Below are positions 24,344 to 31,813 of a stretch of 64,000 nucleotides of DNA, piece after piece (within the stretch, counting starts at the first letter, position 1; each line of letters opens with the position of its first letter). A program made the translations under genes and the position numbers. Source of the DNA: an uncultured Blautia sp. (GTDB taxonomy: Bacteria; Bacillota; Clostridia; Lachnospirales; Lachnospiraceae); the NCBI GenBank assembly GCA_934424575.1, contig CAKRXU010000005.1:61592-125591 (forward strand). The letters are read 5' to 3'. The notes beneath the pieces are model-generated. The model ran no database searches. It was given only the letters and a program-made list of their open reading frames with translations, and was not told where the DNA came from.

Positions 24344-26545
24344 TCACTTTCCAAACCAGGCGAGCCACCTGCCCGAACTGTTTATGGTCTTCTGGTATGT
24401 TGTTATTGTATCGCCGTCATCGTCACTGTCATCAGAAAACTCCGGGCTGATCCCAAGTTCCTGCATTTTATCCAGTACGAAATCCGGCACATCTGCGCTC
24501 TTTAATACCATGGAATTCACCGTCTCTCCCTTTTCCGTATAAACAGTAACAATTACATTGGAAACTACTTTCGTATCACCGCTTGCGTAGTCAGTCTGCT
24601 CCAGGATCAGTGCATTCTGGATTGCTTTTATTTCCTTCGGTTTCGTATAAGAAACTTCTTCCTGTGTGGAAGCATCTTCCTCTTCGTAATAAGTCAGTGA
24701 GATCTTGTTGATATCCAGTTCTTCTATGGTCAGAGGATATCCTGTTTTTTCAAGAATTGCAAGCGTATTTTTGAAAGAAGGTGGAACTCCAAGGTTCCAG
24801 TCTGCATACGTAACCTCTTCCTTATTTTGCCCCGGCACAAGACTGTTTACATCATTTCTGACCGGAAGTACATAATTAAAATCAAGCCGGATCGTTGTTT
24901 CTTCCACCATCTCTTCTGCTGATGCTGACTCTATATCTTTTTTCAATGCATCGAGAAGTTCCTGTTTCTGTCTGCTGTCATTCTGGAAGATATCGTACCC
25001 CATTCCACTTGCATCCGTCATACCTATTCTGGTCAGATATTTTTCATCCAGATCCAGAAATTCATATTTCTTCTCTTTGAGATCTTCTTCTGCGTAGAGT
25101 CCTTTCATCAGAGATTTCAGATTCTGTACATCAGCCCAGTAGCCTCTGCATACGACCCGCCCGGATTTCAAGGTATATTTCACAGAAATAAACGCTGATC
25201 TCTTTTGCTCTGTATCAACATTCGGGCTGTCTTTTACGATATTTTCAAGAGCTTTGTATGTTTCGTCCCCGATCCCCTCTGCTCCTGTCAGTGCATTTGA
25301 CGGATCATACCAGTTATAATTATCTGTCAGAGCATAAAAGTTCCCATCTGCTGACCTTTCTATATGAGAATAATAATCCATGTCAAAACCGTTGCTGAGA
25401 CTCACGGATGCAAGCTCCTGCTGTTTCGGAAGATAGCTGTCAAAATGAAGAAGATCTTTCTGATAGATCATCGCACAGCCGAACACAAGCACTCCTGCCA
25501 GTACAAGCTGCATTTTTTTTGCAAAAAATTTCTGGAAGCTCATATGGTAGATAATTTCTATCATACCATGTGAAAGTACCGTTCCCAGGATCAGGCCGAA
25601 CACCCACCAGATCAGTTTTGTCCCTCCATCTGCCTGCGGATAAAAGATCCAGCCCACTGCCAGTCCTGTCGGGATCACGACCATGAATTTCACCAGTACT
25701 GCTACCCATCTGTATACCATGGATCTTCCTGCTGCCTCAGAAGGTCTTTTTTCATAGGCGATCCAGGAAAGAACTGCCAGTACAACGATAAGGATCACAA
25801 GTGTCACAAGATATTTCGCCGCGTGTCCGGCTGAGTAGGCATCTGCCAGACTGAATGCAAATGCCGCAGGCGAAGCATCCTTCAAAAGAAATGCCATGAT
25901 CCCATATCTCTTATCTATAAAAGTATCCAGAAAAGTAAGTCCGCATGCCGCCAGGACAAATTCCAGTGCGATCCCGTACAGATACATTCCACCCAAAGTC
26001 AGGATTCCCATCAGCATATTTCCCGTTATACACAAGACCAGTACAACACTGAAGTAGATCATCAGATAAACGAGCAGGTGAAGGCACAGCATTTTTACTG
26101 CCATTCCCATAAGTTCCAGGCTGAAAAGCCCCCTCGCTGCCCCAACACAGACTGTCAGAAATTCTATAACGATATATGGTACCAGATAGTAGATCAGTCC
26201 CATTCCTGCCTTTTCTGCAAAAAGTTCTGACCGTTTCATTGGAAGACTGTGATAAAAATCCGTTTTCTTTCTGGAATACAGATACAGGAATCCATTTACT
26301 GCATTCATAAATCCTGCCGCCATCGCAACAGCCATTCCTGTCAGGACAAATCCATCCTTCCACAAACGATAATACAAAAGTGTGATCTGATCCTGCGTAT
26401 ATCCCAGATTTCTCCAGGATCCCAGTTTCTCCAGTCCTATCACCGGAAATGCCAGGATAAATCCAAGTGTCAGAAACGCCGGTATCCATGCCTGTCCTTT
26501 GGATACCGTTTTGATATATTTAGAAGAAAAGATTCTGGATCTCAT
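24344..26545 (-). CDS. ABC transporter permease with large extracytoplasmic part
   Basis: About 733 aa. A hydrophobic N-terminal half (to about residue 370) has many helices, including an ABC2-type start (FLTLGFILAFPVIGLEKLG) and KTDFYHSLPMKRSELF, a motif common in these permeases. The C-terminal ~350 residues are soluble, acidic and without known motifs. The start is ATG at 26543-26545 with GGAGG 9 nt upstream; it overlaps the ATPase gene by 26 nt. With the GntR and ATPase genes it forms a YtrABC-like module, which in Bacilli and Clostridia responds to cell-envelope stress. Substrate unknown. Confidence 0.85.
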   Translation of the reverse strand: MRSRIFSSKYIKTVSKGQAWIPAFLTLGFILAFPVIGLEKLGSWRNLGYTQDQITLLYYRLWKDGFVLTGMAVAMAAGFMNAVNGFLYLYSRKKTDFYHSLPMKRSELFAEKAGMGLIYYLVPYIVIEFLTVCVGAARGLFSLELMGMAVKMLCLHLLVYLMIYFSVVLVLCITGNMLMGILTLGGMYLYGIALEFVLAACGLTFLDTFIDKRYGIMAFLLKDASPAAFAFSLADAYSAGHAAKYLVTLVILIVVLAVLSWIAYEKRPSEAAGRSMVYRWVAVLVKFMVVIPTGLAVGWIFYPQADGGTKLIWWVFGLILGTVLSHGMIEIIYHMSFQKFFAKKMQLVLAGVLVFGCAMIYQKDLLHFDSYLPKQQELASVSLSNGFDMDYYSHIERSADGNFYALTDNYNWYDPSNALTGAEGIGDETYKALENIVKDSPNVDTEQKRSAFISVKYTLKSGRVVCRGYWADVQNLKSLMKGLYAEEDLKEKKYEFLDLDEKYLTRIGMTDASGMGYDIFQNDSRQKQELLDALKKDIESASAEEMVEETTIRLDFNYVLPVRNDVNSLVPGQNKEEVTYADWNLGVPPSFKNTLAILEKTGYPLTIEELDINKISLTYYEEEDASTQEEVSYTKPKEIKAIQNALILEQTDYASGDTKVVSNVIVTVYTEKGETVNSMVLKSADVPDFVLDKMQELGISPEFSDDSDDDGDTITTYQKTINSSGRWLAWFGK

Positions 26546-27422
26546 AACCAGCCACCTCCGTTTCACTGATAAAAATTTCTTCCAGACTCAGTGGAAGTAC
26601 CTCGCAGAACAGTGGATTTTTTTCCTGGATCCTGTGCATGATCTCTGTCCTTGTCCCCCTTGCAGTGATAAGCGTGAGGGATCCCTGATGATCGATTTTG
26701 AGGACATCCAGTTCTTTCCTGAGTGCGTCTTCCAGTTTCTTATCCTGTAATACACACTGGATCTTGTGGATATGGAATTTCATGTCTTCCAGATCTTTAC
26801 TGAGGATCATGCCGCCCTTATGCAAAAGACCCACATGGTCACAGATATCCTCAAGTTCCCTCAAGTTATGTGATGCGAGGACCGGTGTGAATTCCCGGCT
26901 CAGGATCTCTGCTGCAAAAAGGCTCTTGACACCCTGCCGCACCACCGGATCCAGTCCGTCAAAAGTTTCATCGCAGAGAAGATATTTCGTTCCTGCACTG
27001 ATTCCCAGAAGTACCATGAGCAGCTTCTTCATTCCTTTCGAAAAACTGCTGATCCGCTGTTTCTCATCAAGCCGGAACTGCCGCATCAGTTTGGAAAAAC
27101 GCTGGATCTCAAACTTCGGATAATGAAGCCTGTAAAAAGCCGCCATATCTGCCGGTGTAAAATTTGTCGGAAAATAGCAGTCATCAGATATGTAAAAAAA
27201 CAGCTCTTTCGCAGTTTCATTGTCATAGACTTCCATATCGTCAACGGTGATGCTGCCTTTATCTGGCTTCAGGATTCCTGCTACCATTCGAAGCAGGGTA
27301 CTTTTTCCTGCGCCATTGCTTCCAACCAGTCCGAACACTTCCCTCTCTCCAATATCCATGGAAACGTTATTGACCGCCTGAAGTGCTCCAAATGCCTTGC
27401 TGCACTCTCTGATCTCTATCAT
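26520..27422 (-). CDS. ABC transporter ATP-binding protein (YtrB-like)
   Basis: 300 aa. Walker A GSNGAGKST is near residue 34, a degenerate signature ISSFSKGMKKLLMVLLG lies where LSGGQ is usual, and Walker B is YLLCDETFDGLDP. The C-terminal extension (about 220-300) is typical of ABC2-type exporters paired with GntR regulators. It drives the permease encoded downstream. It overlaps the GntR stop as ATGA, so translation is coupled. Confidence 0.92.
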   Translation of the reverse strand: MIEIRECSKAFGALQAVNNVSMDIGEREVFGLVGSNGAGKSTLLRMVAGILKPDKGSITVDDMEVYDNETAKELFFYISDDCYFPTNFTPADMAAFYRLHYPKFEIQRFSKLMRQFRLDEKQRISSFSKGMKKLLMVLLGISAGTKYLLCDETFDGLDPVVRQGVKSLFAAEILSREFTPVLASHNLRELEDICDHVGLLHKGGMILSKDLEDMKFHIHKIQCVLQDKKLEDALRKELDVLKIDHQGSLTLITARGTRTEIMHRIQEKNPLFCEVLPLSLEEIFISETEVAGYEIQNLFF

Positions 27423-27790
27423 TTCTGTTCCTCCTTGTACCCTCTCTGTACTAATGTGAGCAGTTCCTTTTCTTCAAATCCACTTCGACAGCCTCGCTTT
27501 ACCAGTTCGAGAAATTCGCTGCGAAAATCTTCTTTGTATTTTTCCTGTATCTTCTGTGTGTCTGCCACGAAATTCCCCTTGCCTTTCACCGGATAGATCA
27601 GTCCTTCCTGCTCCAGCGTCATATACGCTCTCTGGATCGTGTTTGGGTTGATCGACAGTTCTATTGCCAGCTGCCGTACAGATGGAAGTCTGGAATCAGC
27701 CGGCAGTGCGCCCTGATAGATCAGCGTCCGAAATTTCTCTGTTACCTGTTCGTACAACGGCCGCCTGTCCTGATAGTCTAAAACGATCAT
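27419..27790 (-). CDS. GntR family regulator, YtrA subfamily
   Basis: 123 aa. A winged HTH (YEQVTEKFRTLIYQGALPAD, LPSVRQLAIELSINPNTIQRAYMTLE) is followed by a short C-terminal dimerisation tail of about 45 residues. This is the YtrA layout, with no large effector domain. It probably represses its own ABC operon. GAGGAGG precedes the ATG. A promoter and an operator-like inverted repeat lie just upstream. Confidence 0.92.
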   Translation of the reverse strand: MIVLDYQDRRPLYEQVTEKFRTLIYQGALPADSRLPSVRQLAIELSINPNTIQRAYMTLEQEGLIYPVKGKGNFVADTQKIQEKYKEDFRSEFLELVKRGCRSGFEEKELLTLVQRGYKEEQK

Positions 27791-27816
27791 AGGTCCTCCT
27801 CTCCTGCATTTTCTAT

Positions 27817-27879
27817 GTGTATATAGTGTACCAATTGTTTTAATACACTCATTCTAGCATATCCATGCCTTTCAGACAA
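27817..27879 (-). promoter_or_regulatory. Promoter and likely GntR operator of the ABC operon
   Basis: TTGTCT (27874-27879) and TAGAAT (27851-27856) are 17 bp apart on the minus strand. Directly downstream, at 27817-27848, GTGTA occurs twice facing a TACAC, which gives a spaced palindrome GTGTA...TACAC typical of YtrA-type sites. Confidence 0.55.
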
Positions 27880-27929
27880 TACTTTCAAATCTAAAATTTC
27901 CATAAAGCCGGTTTGAGCCGTTCGGGCAA

Positions 27930-27968
27930 TAAAAAAACTCCCGGAATAAAATCTCATTCCAGAAGTTT
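27930..27968 (-). terminator. Terminator after the CPBP protease gene
   Basis: AACTTCTGGAAT pairs imperfectly with ATTCCGGGAGTT, then TTTTTTTATTG on the minus strand, directly after the stop at 27976. Confidence 0.8.
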
Positions 27969-27975
27969 CTTTTTC

Positions 27976-28698
27976 TTATATGATCCTTCGCTGTTCTGTA
28001 TCCGGACGGTTCCGGAAATAGCTGATCCCGGCGCACATTCCAGCCAGAAGCAGAACCAGCATCACGGCGATTCCCATCGGATATTTATCAAGCAGCCATG
28101 CCGCCAGTTCAGGAAGGACCAGCGACCATATATTGGCACCCATATGGAGCAGGACACTTGTCCACAGGCTGCCTGTCTGTTCAAGAAAATAGGCGAAAAG
28201 ACATCCGAGTATACTTGCATAGACACCCTGCACCAGATTTCCATGATAAATCCCAAAGAACAGACCGGAGATCACGATTGCCGCACCGGAGCGCATATAA
28301 TCCCGGAGTCTCAGGTAGATCAGCCAGCGGAACACGATCTCCTCCGCGAGTGGTGCTATGATCCCCATGCACACGATCAGGAAAAACATGCTCTTGCCAT
28401 CCGTCAGCTGGCTCATCGTCTCCTGATATTCCTCTGCATTGAGAAAGGAACCTATCATATTGACGAACATATTTGCAAACTGCGCAAAACCAGCTCCCAT
28501 TACCAGGATCAGTCCGCATTCGCCAATGCTTAACCGATTCGGTTTCTGTCCTGTTACCAGCCCGCCGGCTATTCTCGCCCGACGGTCCTTCCTGTAAAAG
28601 TACAGACAGGGAATCATAGTGATAAGTCCGGTAAGCCCGGTAAGCAGGATCGCATTATTATAATAAGCCTCCGTTCCCCCTTCGCCCAAAAGCTGCAT
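27976..28698 (-). CDS. CPBP family intramembrane protease (Abi/CAAX-like); start uncertain
   Basis: 240 aa from the first ATG. Conserved motif 1 is PLAEEIVFRWLIYLRLRDYM (EExxxR), motif 2 is SGLFFGIYHGN (FxxxH), and the last helices hold ASILGCLFAYFLEQTGS (motif 3). These glutamic membrane proteases cleave prenylated or other membrane proteins. Upstream of this ATG the same frame continues to 28833 and encodes RRIWRVLYPCGIHFLISQII, which reads like the normal first segment and helix. But no ATG, GTG or TTG occurs there. Either a rare start (for example ATC at 28783-28785 or CTG at 28801-28803) is used, or the N-terminus is lost. It follows the HAD gene closely. Confidence 0.82.
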   Translation of the reverse strand: MQLLGEGGTEAYYNNAILLTGLTGLITMIPCLYFYRKDRRARIAGGLVTGQKPNRLSIGECGLILVMGAGFAQFANMFVNMIGSFLNAEEYQETMSQLTDGKSMFFLIVCMGIIAPLAEEIVFRWLIYLRLRDYMRSGAAIVISGLFFGIYHGNLVQGVYASILGCLFAYFLEQTGSLWTSVLLHMGANIWSLVLPELAAWLLDKYPMGIAVMLVLLLAGMCAGISYFRNRPDTEQRRII

Positions 28699-28808
28699 CG
28701 CAAGCCAGATTCCTGCATACCCTATGATCTGTGAGATCAGGAAATGGATTCCGCATGGATAAAGAACTCTCCATATCCGGCGGATGCGGCTTTGTTTACG
28801 CAGAGGGC

Positions 28809-29456
28809 TCAGTCGAAAAAATGAAGCAGGTCGTCAACCGAGGCAACGATCTTGAGAGGAGCTGCCTCTGTCAGTTCTTCCTGAGTTCCATATCCATATG
28901 CAACTGCCACACAGTCAAGTCCTGCTTCGCGTGCGCCAAAGACATCGTGCTCTTTGTCACCTACCATGAGAACTTCGTTTCGTTTGTCGCTCATGTTGAT
29001 GCGTTTCAGTGCTTCCTCGATCACCTCGGATTTGCTTGTTCTGGCACCGTTCATTTCGCTTCCTACAACCACATCAAAATAAGAACTCAGTTTGAAATAA
29101 TCGAGGATCTGCGTTACATAGTACTCTGGTTTTGAAGAAGCGACTGCCAGAATGTAACCTTTGCGTTTCAGTTCCTGAAGCATCTCCTCCACACCCTCAT
29201 ATGGATGATTCTCGTAAATTCCTTTTACTTCATATCGTTCTCTGTAAAATTCTACTGCCTTGCGTCCAGTCGCTTCGTCCACGCCTGCATATTTCATGAA
29301 CTGTTCCATGAGCGGCGGTCCGACAAAGACTTTCAGTTTCTCCAGGTCTTCTTCCGGTTTTCCGATCTTTTCCAGTGCATACTGAACGGATTTGGTGATT
29401 CCCTCACCAGACTCTGTCAATGTTCCATCCAGATCAAAAAAGATTGCTTTATACAT
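28809..29456 (-). CDS. HAD-IA family phosphatase (phosphoglycolate phosphatase-like)
   Basis: 215 aa. Motif I is FFDLDGTLTESG (catalytic Asp 8 and 10), motif II is LAVASSKPE, and motif III/IV are K143-type SEVIEEAL then MVGDKEHDVFGAREAGLDCVAV. A helical C1 cap between residues 17 and 85 matches the PGP/PpaX subfamily. It dephosphorylates phosphoglycolate, pyrophosphate or a nucleotide-type substrate; which is unknown. It sits between the kinase/membrane-protein pair upstream and the CPBP gene downstream, whose frame overlaps its end. Confidence 0.92.
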   Translation of the reverse strand: MYKAIFFDLDGTLTESGEGITKSVQYALEKIGKPEEDLEKLKVFVGPPLMEQFMKYAGVDEATGRKAVEFYRERYEVKGIYENHPYEGVEEMLQELKRKGYILAVASSKPEYYVTQILDYFKLSSYFDVVVGSEMNGARTSKSEVIEEALKRINMSDKRNEVLMVGDKEHDVFGAREAGLDCVAVAYGYGTQEELTEAAPLKIVASVDDLLHFFD

Positions 29457-29471
29457 AAATTTCCTCCATTG

Positions 29472-30443
29472 TCAAAAAATATTATACGTTAGTATAGCAT
29501 TCTTTTTTGCTTCCGTCCACGACAATTCTTTCCTGCACATTACAGCTGTCTCGATTTCTGTCTGCATTTCCTGTGGGTTCAATTTCAGCAGGATCCTGCT
29601 GCCCCTCCAGTGCCAGTCTGCTTCTTTTCCATTTGTCCGGATTGAGACAACTGCGATCACACGTGATCGATCCGGGATGATTTCTGCCTCTGCTGCATTC
29701 CGGATCTCTTTTCTGCAGTAAATGAGCTGCATTTTCTGGCGGCATTCTTCTTCGGTAAGCTCTTCTTCTTTTTGTGGAACTGTCAGGATATTTTTCTGGA
29801 TTTCCGAGACCGGGGTCGGAGTGGGACTGATGGATGGGGTTGGTGTCATTGTCGGTGTGGGGGAAAGAATTGGTGTTGGAGATGTGTCTGAGATCTGTTG
29901 TTCTGTATTTTCAATATTGTAAAAGGTATCGTTACTATTCTGCTGATCTGCAGCCCCGGCGGTTTCTGAGCTGTTATTTTGAGACACGGTGTTGTTTGAA
30001 GTTCCATCTTCATACGAGTCTGCTGAGAAAAAATCGTTCCAGTCTGTCTCTGGCTGTGCGGTATTGGCGTTTCCGTTCGTGTAACTTCCTGCACCTGCGC
30101 CAGAAGAATCGTCTCCTGTATTCCAGAAATCATCTGTGTTACTATTACTCCAGTTATTGCTGTTGTCATAATTATCATTGTCAGAGGGTGTCTTCCTGCC
30201 TGTAGTTCCTTCCTGATCCCAGCTGGAATCATCCTCGAAACTTCTTGTTCCCATATCAACCTCAAAGCCGCCCAGCTCGATCGCCTGGACAACCTTTACT
30301 GTGAGCAATAAAAATATCAACAGCAGAATTCCTGCCAGAAAGTTCTTTTTTATTTTTGGTCTGCTTCTTTTTTCCATGCTTCTATCTGGTCCTGTGTTAT
30401 CCGACTGTTGTCTGTTTTCTTTTCTGATGTCTGTTTTTCCCAT
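29472..30443 (-). CDS. Membrane-anchored Ser/Thr/Pro-rich protein (hypothetical)
   Basis: 323 aa. A basic cytoplasmic N-terminus (about 33 residues) leads to one membrane helix (FLAGILLLIFLLLTVKVVQA, about 35-54). Then comes a long low-complexity stretch rich in Asp, Asn, Ser and Thr, and a Pro-Thr linker with repeated SPTPTMTPTPS-like units. A compact C-terminal ~100 residues ends in ILTYNIF. It has no known domain and is expected to face outward. The start at 30443 has GGAGG 10 nt upstream and overlaps the kinase gene by 94 nt; ATG at 30377 is an alternative with a weak site. It is coupled to the kinase gene and may be its partner or substrate. Confidence 0.72.
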   Translation of the reverse strand: MGKTDIRKENRQQSDNTGPDRSMEKRSRPKIKKNFLAGILLLIFLLLTVKVVQAIELGGFEVDMGTRSFEDDSSWDQEGTTGRKTPSDNDNYDNSNNWSNSNTDDFWNTGDDSSGAGAGSYTNGNANTAQPETDWNDFFSADSYEDGTSNNTVSQNNSSETAGAADQQNSNDTFYNIENTEQQISDTSPTPILSPTPTMTPTPSISPTPTPVSEIQKNILTVPQKEEELTEEECRQKMQLIYCRKEIRNAAEAEIIPDRSRVIAVVSIRTNGKEADWHWRGSRILLKLNPQEMQTEIETAVMCRKELSWTEAKKNAILTYNIF

Positions 30444-31585
30444 TCACTGTATACCTCCATGCTCTGTTCATATCGCCCCTGTCTGTTGAGGAAGTTTCCA
30501 AACTCTAGATAGCCTGCTCCGTATTCCGGTTCGTATGTGATCAGCTGTCTGTAATAAAACTCTGCTTTGTTTGCTTTGCCAAGCAGTTCTCCGTTCCACG
30601 CCAGTAATTCCAGAAGACGGATCTGCTCTTCACTTTTTCTGTAGAGTTTGAGCATCTGCTGTAACTTTCGTTCTGTATCCAGGCAGAAAAGTTCTCTGGT
30701 TTTTTTATCGCTATTTTGGTATTCCATGCTGTAAAATCTGGCTGTTACGGTTGCCAGTGCGTTCTGGAATTCCGGAAGTGCCGGCTGCTGTTCTGCGCCG
30801 TGGATAACTGCCAGGAGGGTGAGGAGTGCGGCACAGAGCGGAACCAGGACGGATTTCAGGGAGAAGGGTTTCCGATTGATCTTTGCAAGATATTTTTCTG
30901 CTTTTTCTGCATTCTGCCAGCGTTTGTCTGGGGCCTGGCGGCAGCATTTGTGGATGAATTTTGCGAATTGCGGGGAGCGGATATAATAGTGGTATTTCTT
31001 TTTTCCGCAAAGTTTTTGCAGTGTTTTGCCGAGGGCGTAGAAATCGCTGGGTGCGGTCAGGATGCCCGCGTATTGCTCCGGGGCGGCGTAGCCTTTTGTG
31101 CCCTTTATCGTTTTTCTTGCAGTTTTGTAGCTGCACAGGGCGCTTCCAAAATCTACCAGGTAGATTTTTCCATTTTCTGTATACATTAAATTGTCGGGTT
31201 TTAAATCGCCGTAATAAATGGGAGGTTTCTGAGAATGTAAATATTGAAAAATCTGAAGAATTGTCTGGGTGATCGTTAAGATTTGGTCGAAAGAAAATTG
31301 ATAAGATTCTTTTAGATGGGATTCAAGGGATCTGCCTTTGATGTATTCCATGATCAGGTAGCAGGAATCGTCTTGTTCGGTGTAATCTGTCATTCTTGGG
31401 AGGGACGGGTGGATAAGATTGCGTAGAAGTTTGGCTTCGGTTTTCTTTGAGATGGGGAGTTGTTTGACGGCCCAGAAAGTACCCAGGTCCATATCGCGGG
31501 CGAGGTAAGTGATTCCTTCGCCGCCTTCTCCTATCTTGGATATGATGCAGTAGCGGTTCTTTAGGATTTTACCGGTTAAATCTAT
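30350..31585 (-). CDS. Transmembrane Ser/Thr protein kinase; apparent ATA start
   Basis: The full kinase domain reads only if translation begins at ATA (31583-31585), 7 nt after AAAGGAG. Then residues 1-31 supply DLTGKILKNRY and the Gly-rich loop IGEGGEG (18-24). Lys 41 is in WAVKQ, the catalytic loop is YYGDLKPDNLM (Asp 127; usual HRD replaced by YGD), VDFG has Asp 145, and YAAPEQY is the APE motif. A membrane helix (about 242-258, SVLVPLCAALLTLLAVIHG) and an outside TPR-like part (AEFYYRQLITYEPEYGAGYLEF) follow. The first canonical ATG is at 31492 and would lose the ATP loop. It is about 411 aa with the ATA start, otherwise 380. Possibly a mutated start, possibly rare initiation. Confidence 0.78.
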   Translation of the reverse strand: MDLTGKILKNRYCIISKIGEGGEGITYLARDMDLGTFWAVKQLPISKKTEAKLLRNLIHPSLPRMTDYTEQDDSCYLIMEYIKGRSLESHLKESYQFSFDQILTITQTILQIFQYLHSQKPPIYYGDLKPDNLMYTENGKIYLVDFGSALCSYKTARKTIKGTKGYAAPEQYAGILTAPSDFYALGKTLQKLCGKKKYHYYIRSPQFAKFIHKCCRQAPDKRWQNAEKAEKYLAKINRKPFSLKSVLVPLCAALLTLLAVIHGAEQQPALPEFQNALATVTARFYSMEYQNSDKKTRELFCLDTERKLQQMLKLYRKSEEQIRLLELLAWNGELLGKANKAEFYYRQLITYEPEYGAGYLEFGNFLNRQGRYEQSMEVYSEWEKQTSEKKTDNSRITQDQIEAWKKEADQK

Positions 31586-31617
31586 AACTATTCTCCTTTC
31601 TGCTTTCTATTCTTTAA

Positions 31618-31776
31618 CCCCAAAACCGTCCGAGGGGGAACGCACTCAAAGTTGCGAAGGCCGTTTTTTCCCCCTCGGGCACCCCCTTTTTCGGCCACGC
31701 TTTGTGTGGGCAGCGTTGTCGTAAAGGGGACGGAAACAGCGATCGGCCATCTTTGATGGCGATGTGGCTGTTTCCT
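31618..31776. repeat. GC-rich intergenic region with two large inverted repeats
   Basis: Between argS and the kinase gene lie two structures. One has perfect 11-bp arms CCGAGGGGGAA/TTCCCCCTCGG (31630-31640 and 31668-31678, 27-nt loop). The other has GGAAACAGC/GCTGTTTCC (31732-31740, 31767-31775) nested around GCCATC/GATGGC. The sequence is richer in G+C than the flanking genes and has no ORF. It may be a dispersed palindromic repeat or a structured RNA. On the minus strand the first hairpin is an argS-side terminator candidate, but its position 140 nt after the stop makes that weak. Confidence 0.6.
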
Positions 31777-31813
31777 GGGATTGGTAGGTTGTAAAGTGTG
31801 TTAAAAACCTTAG

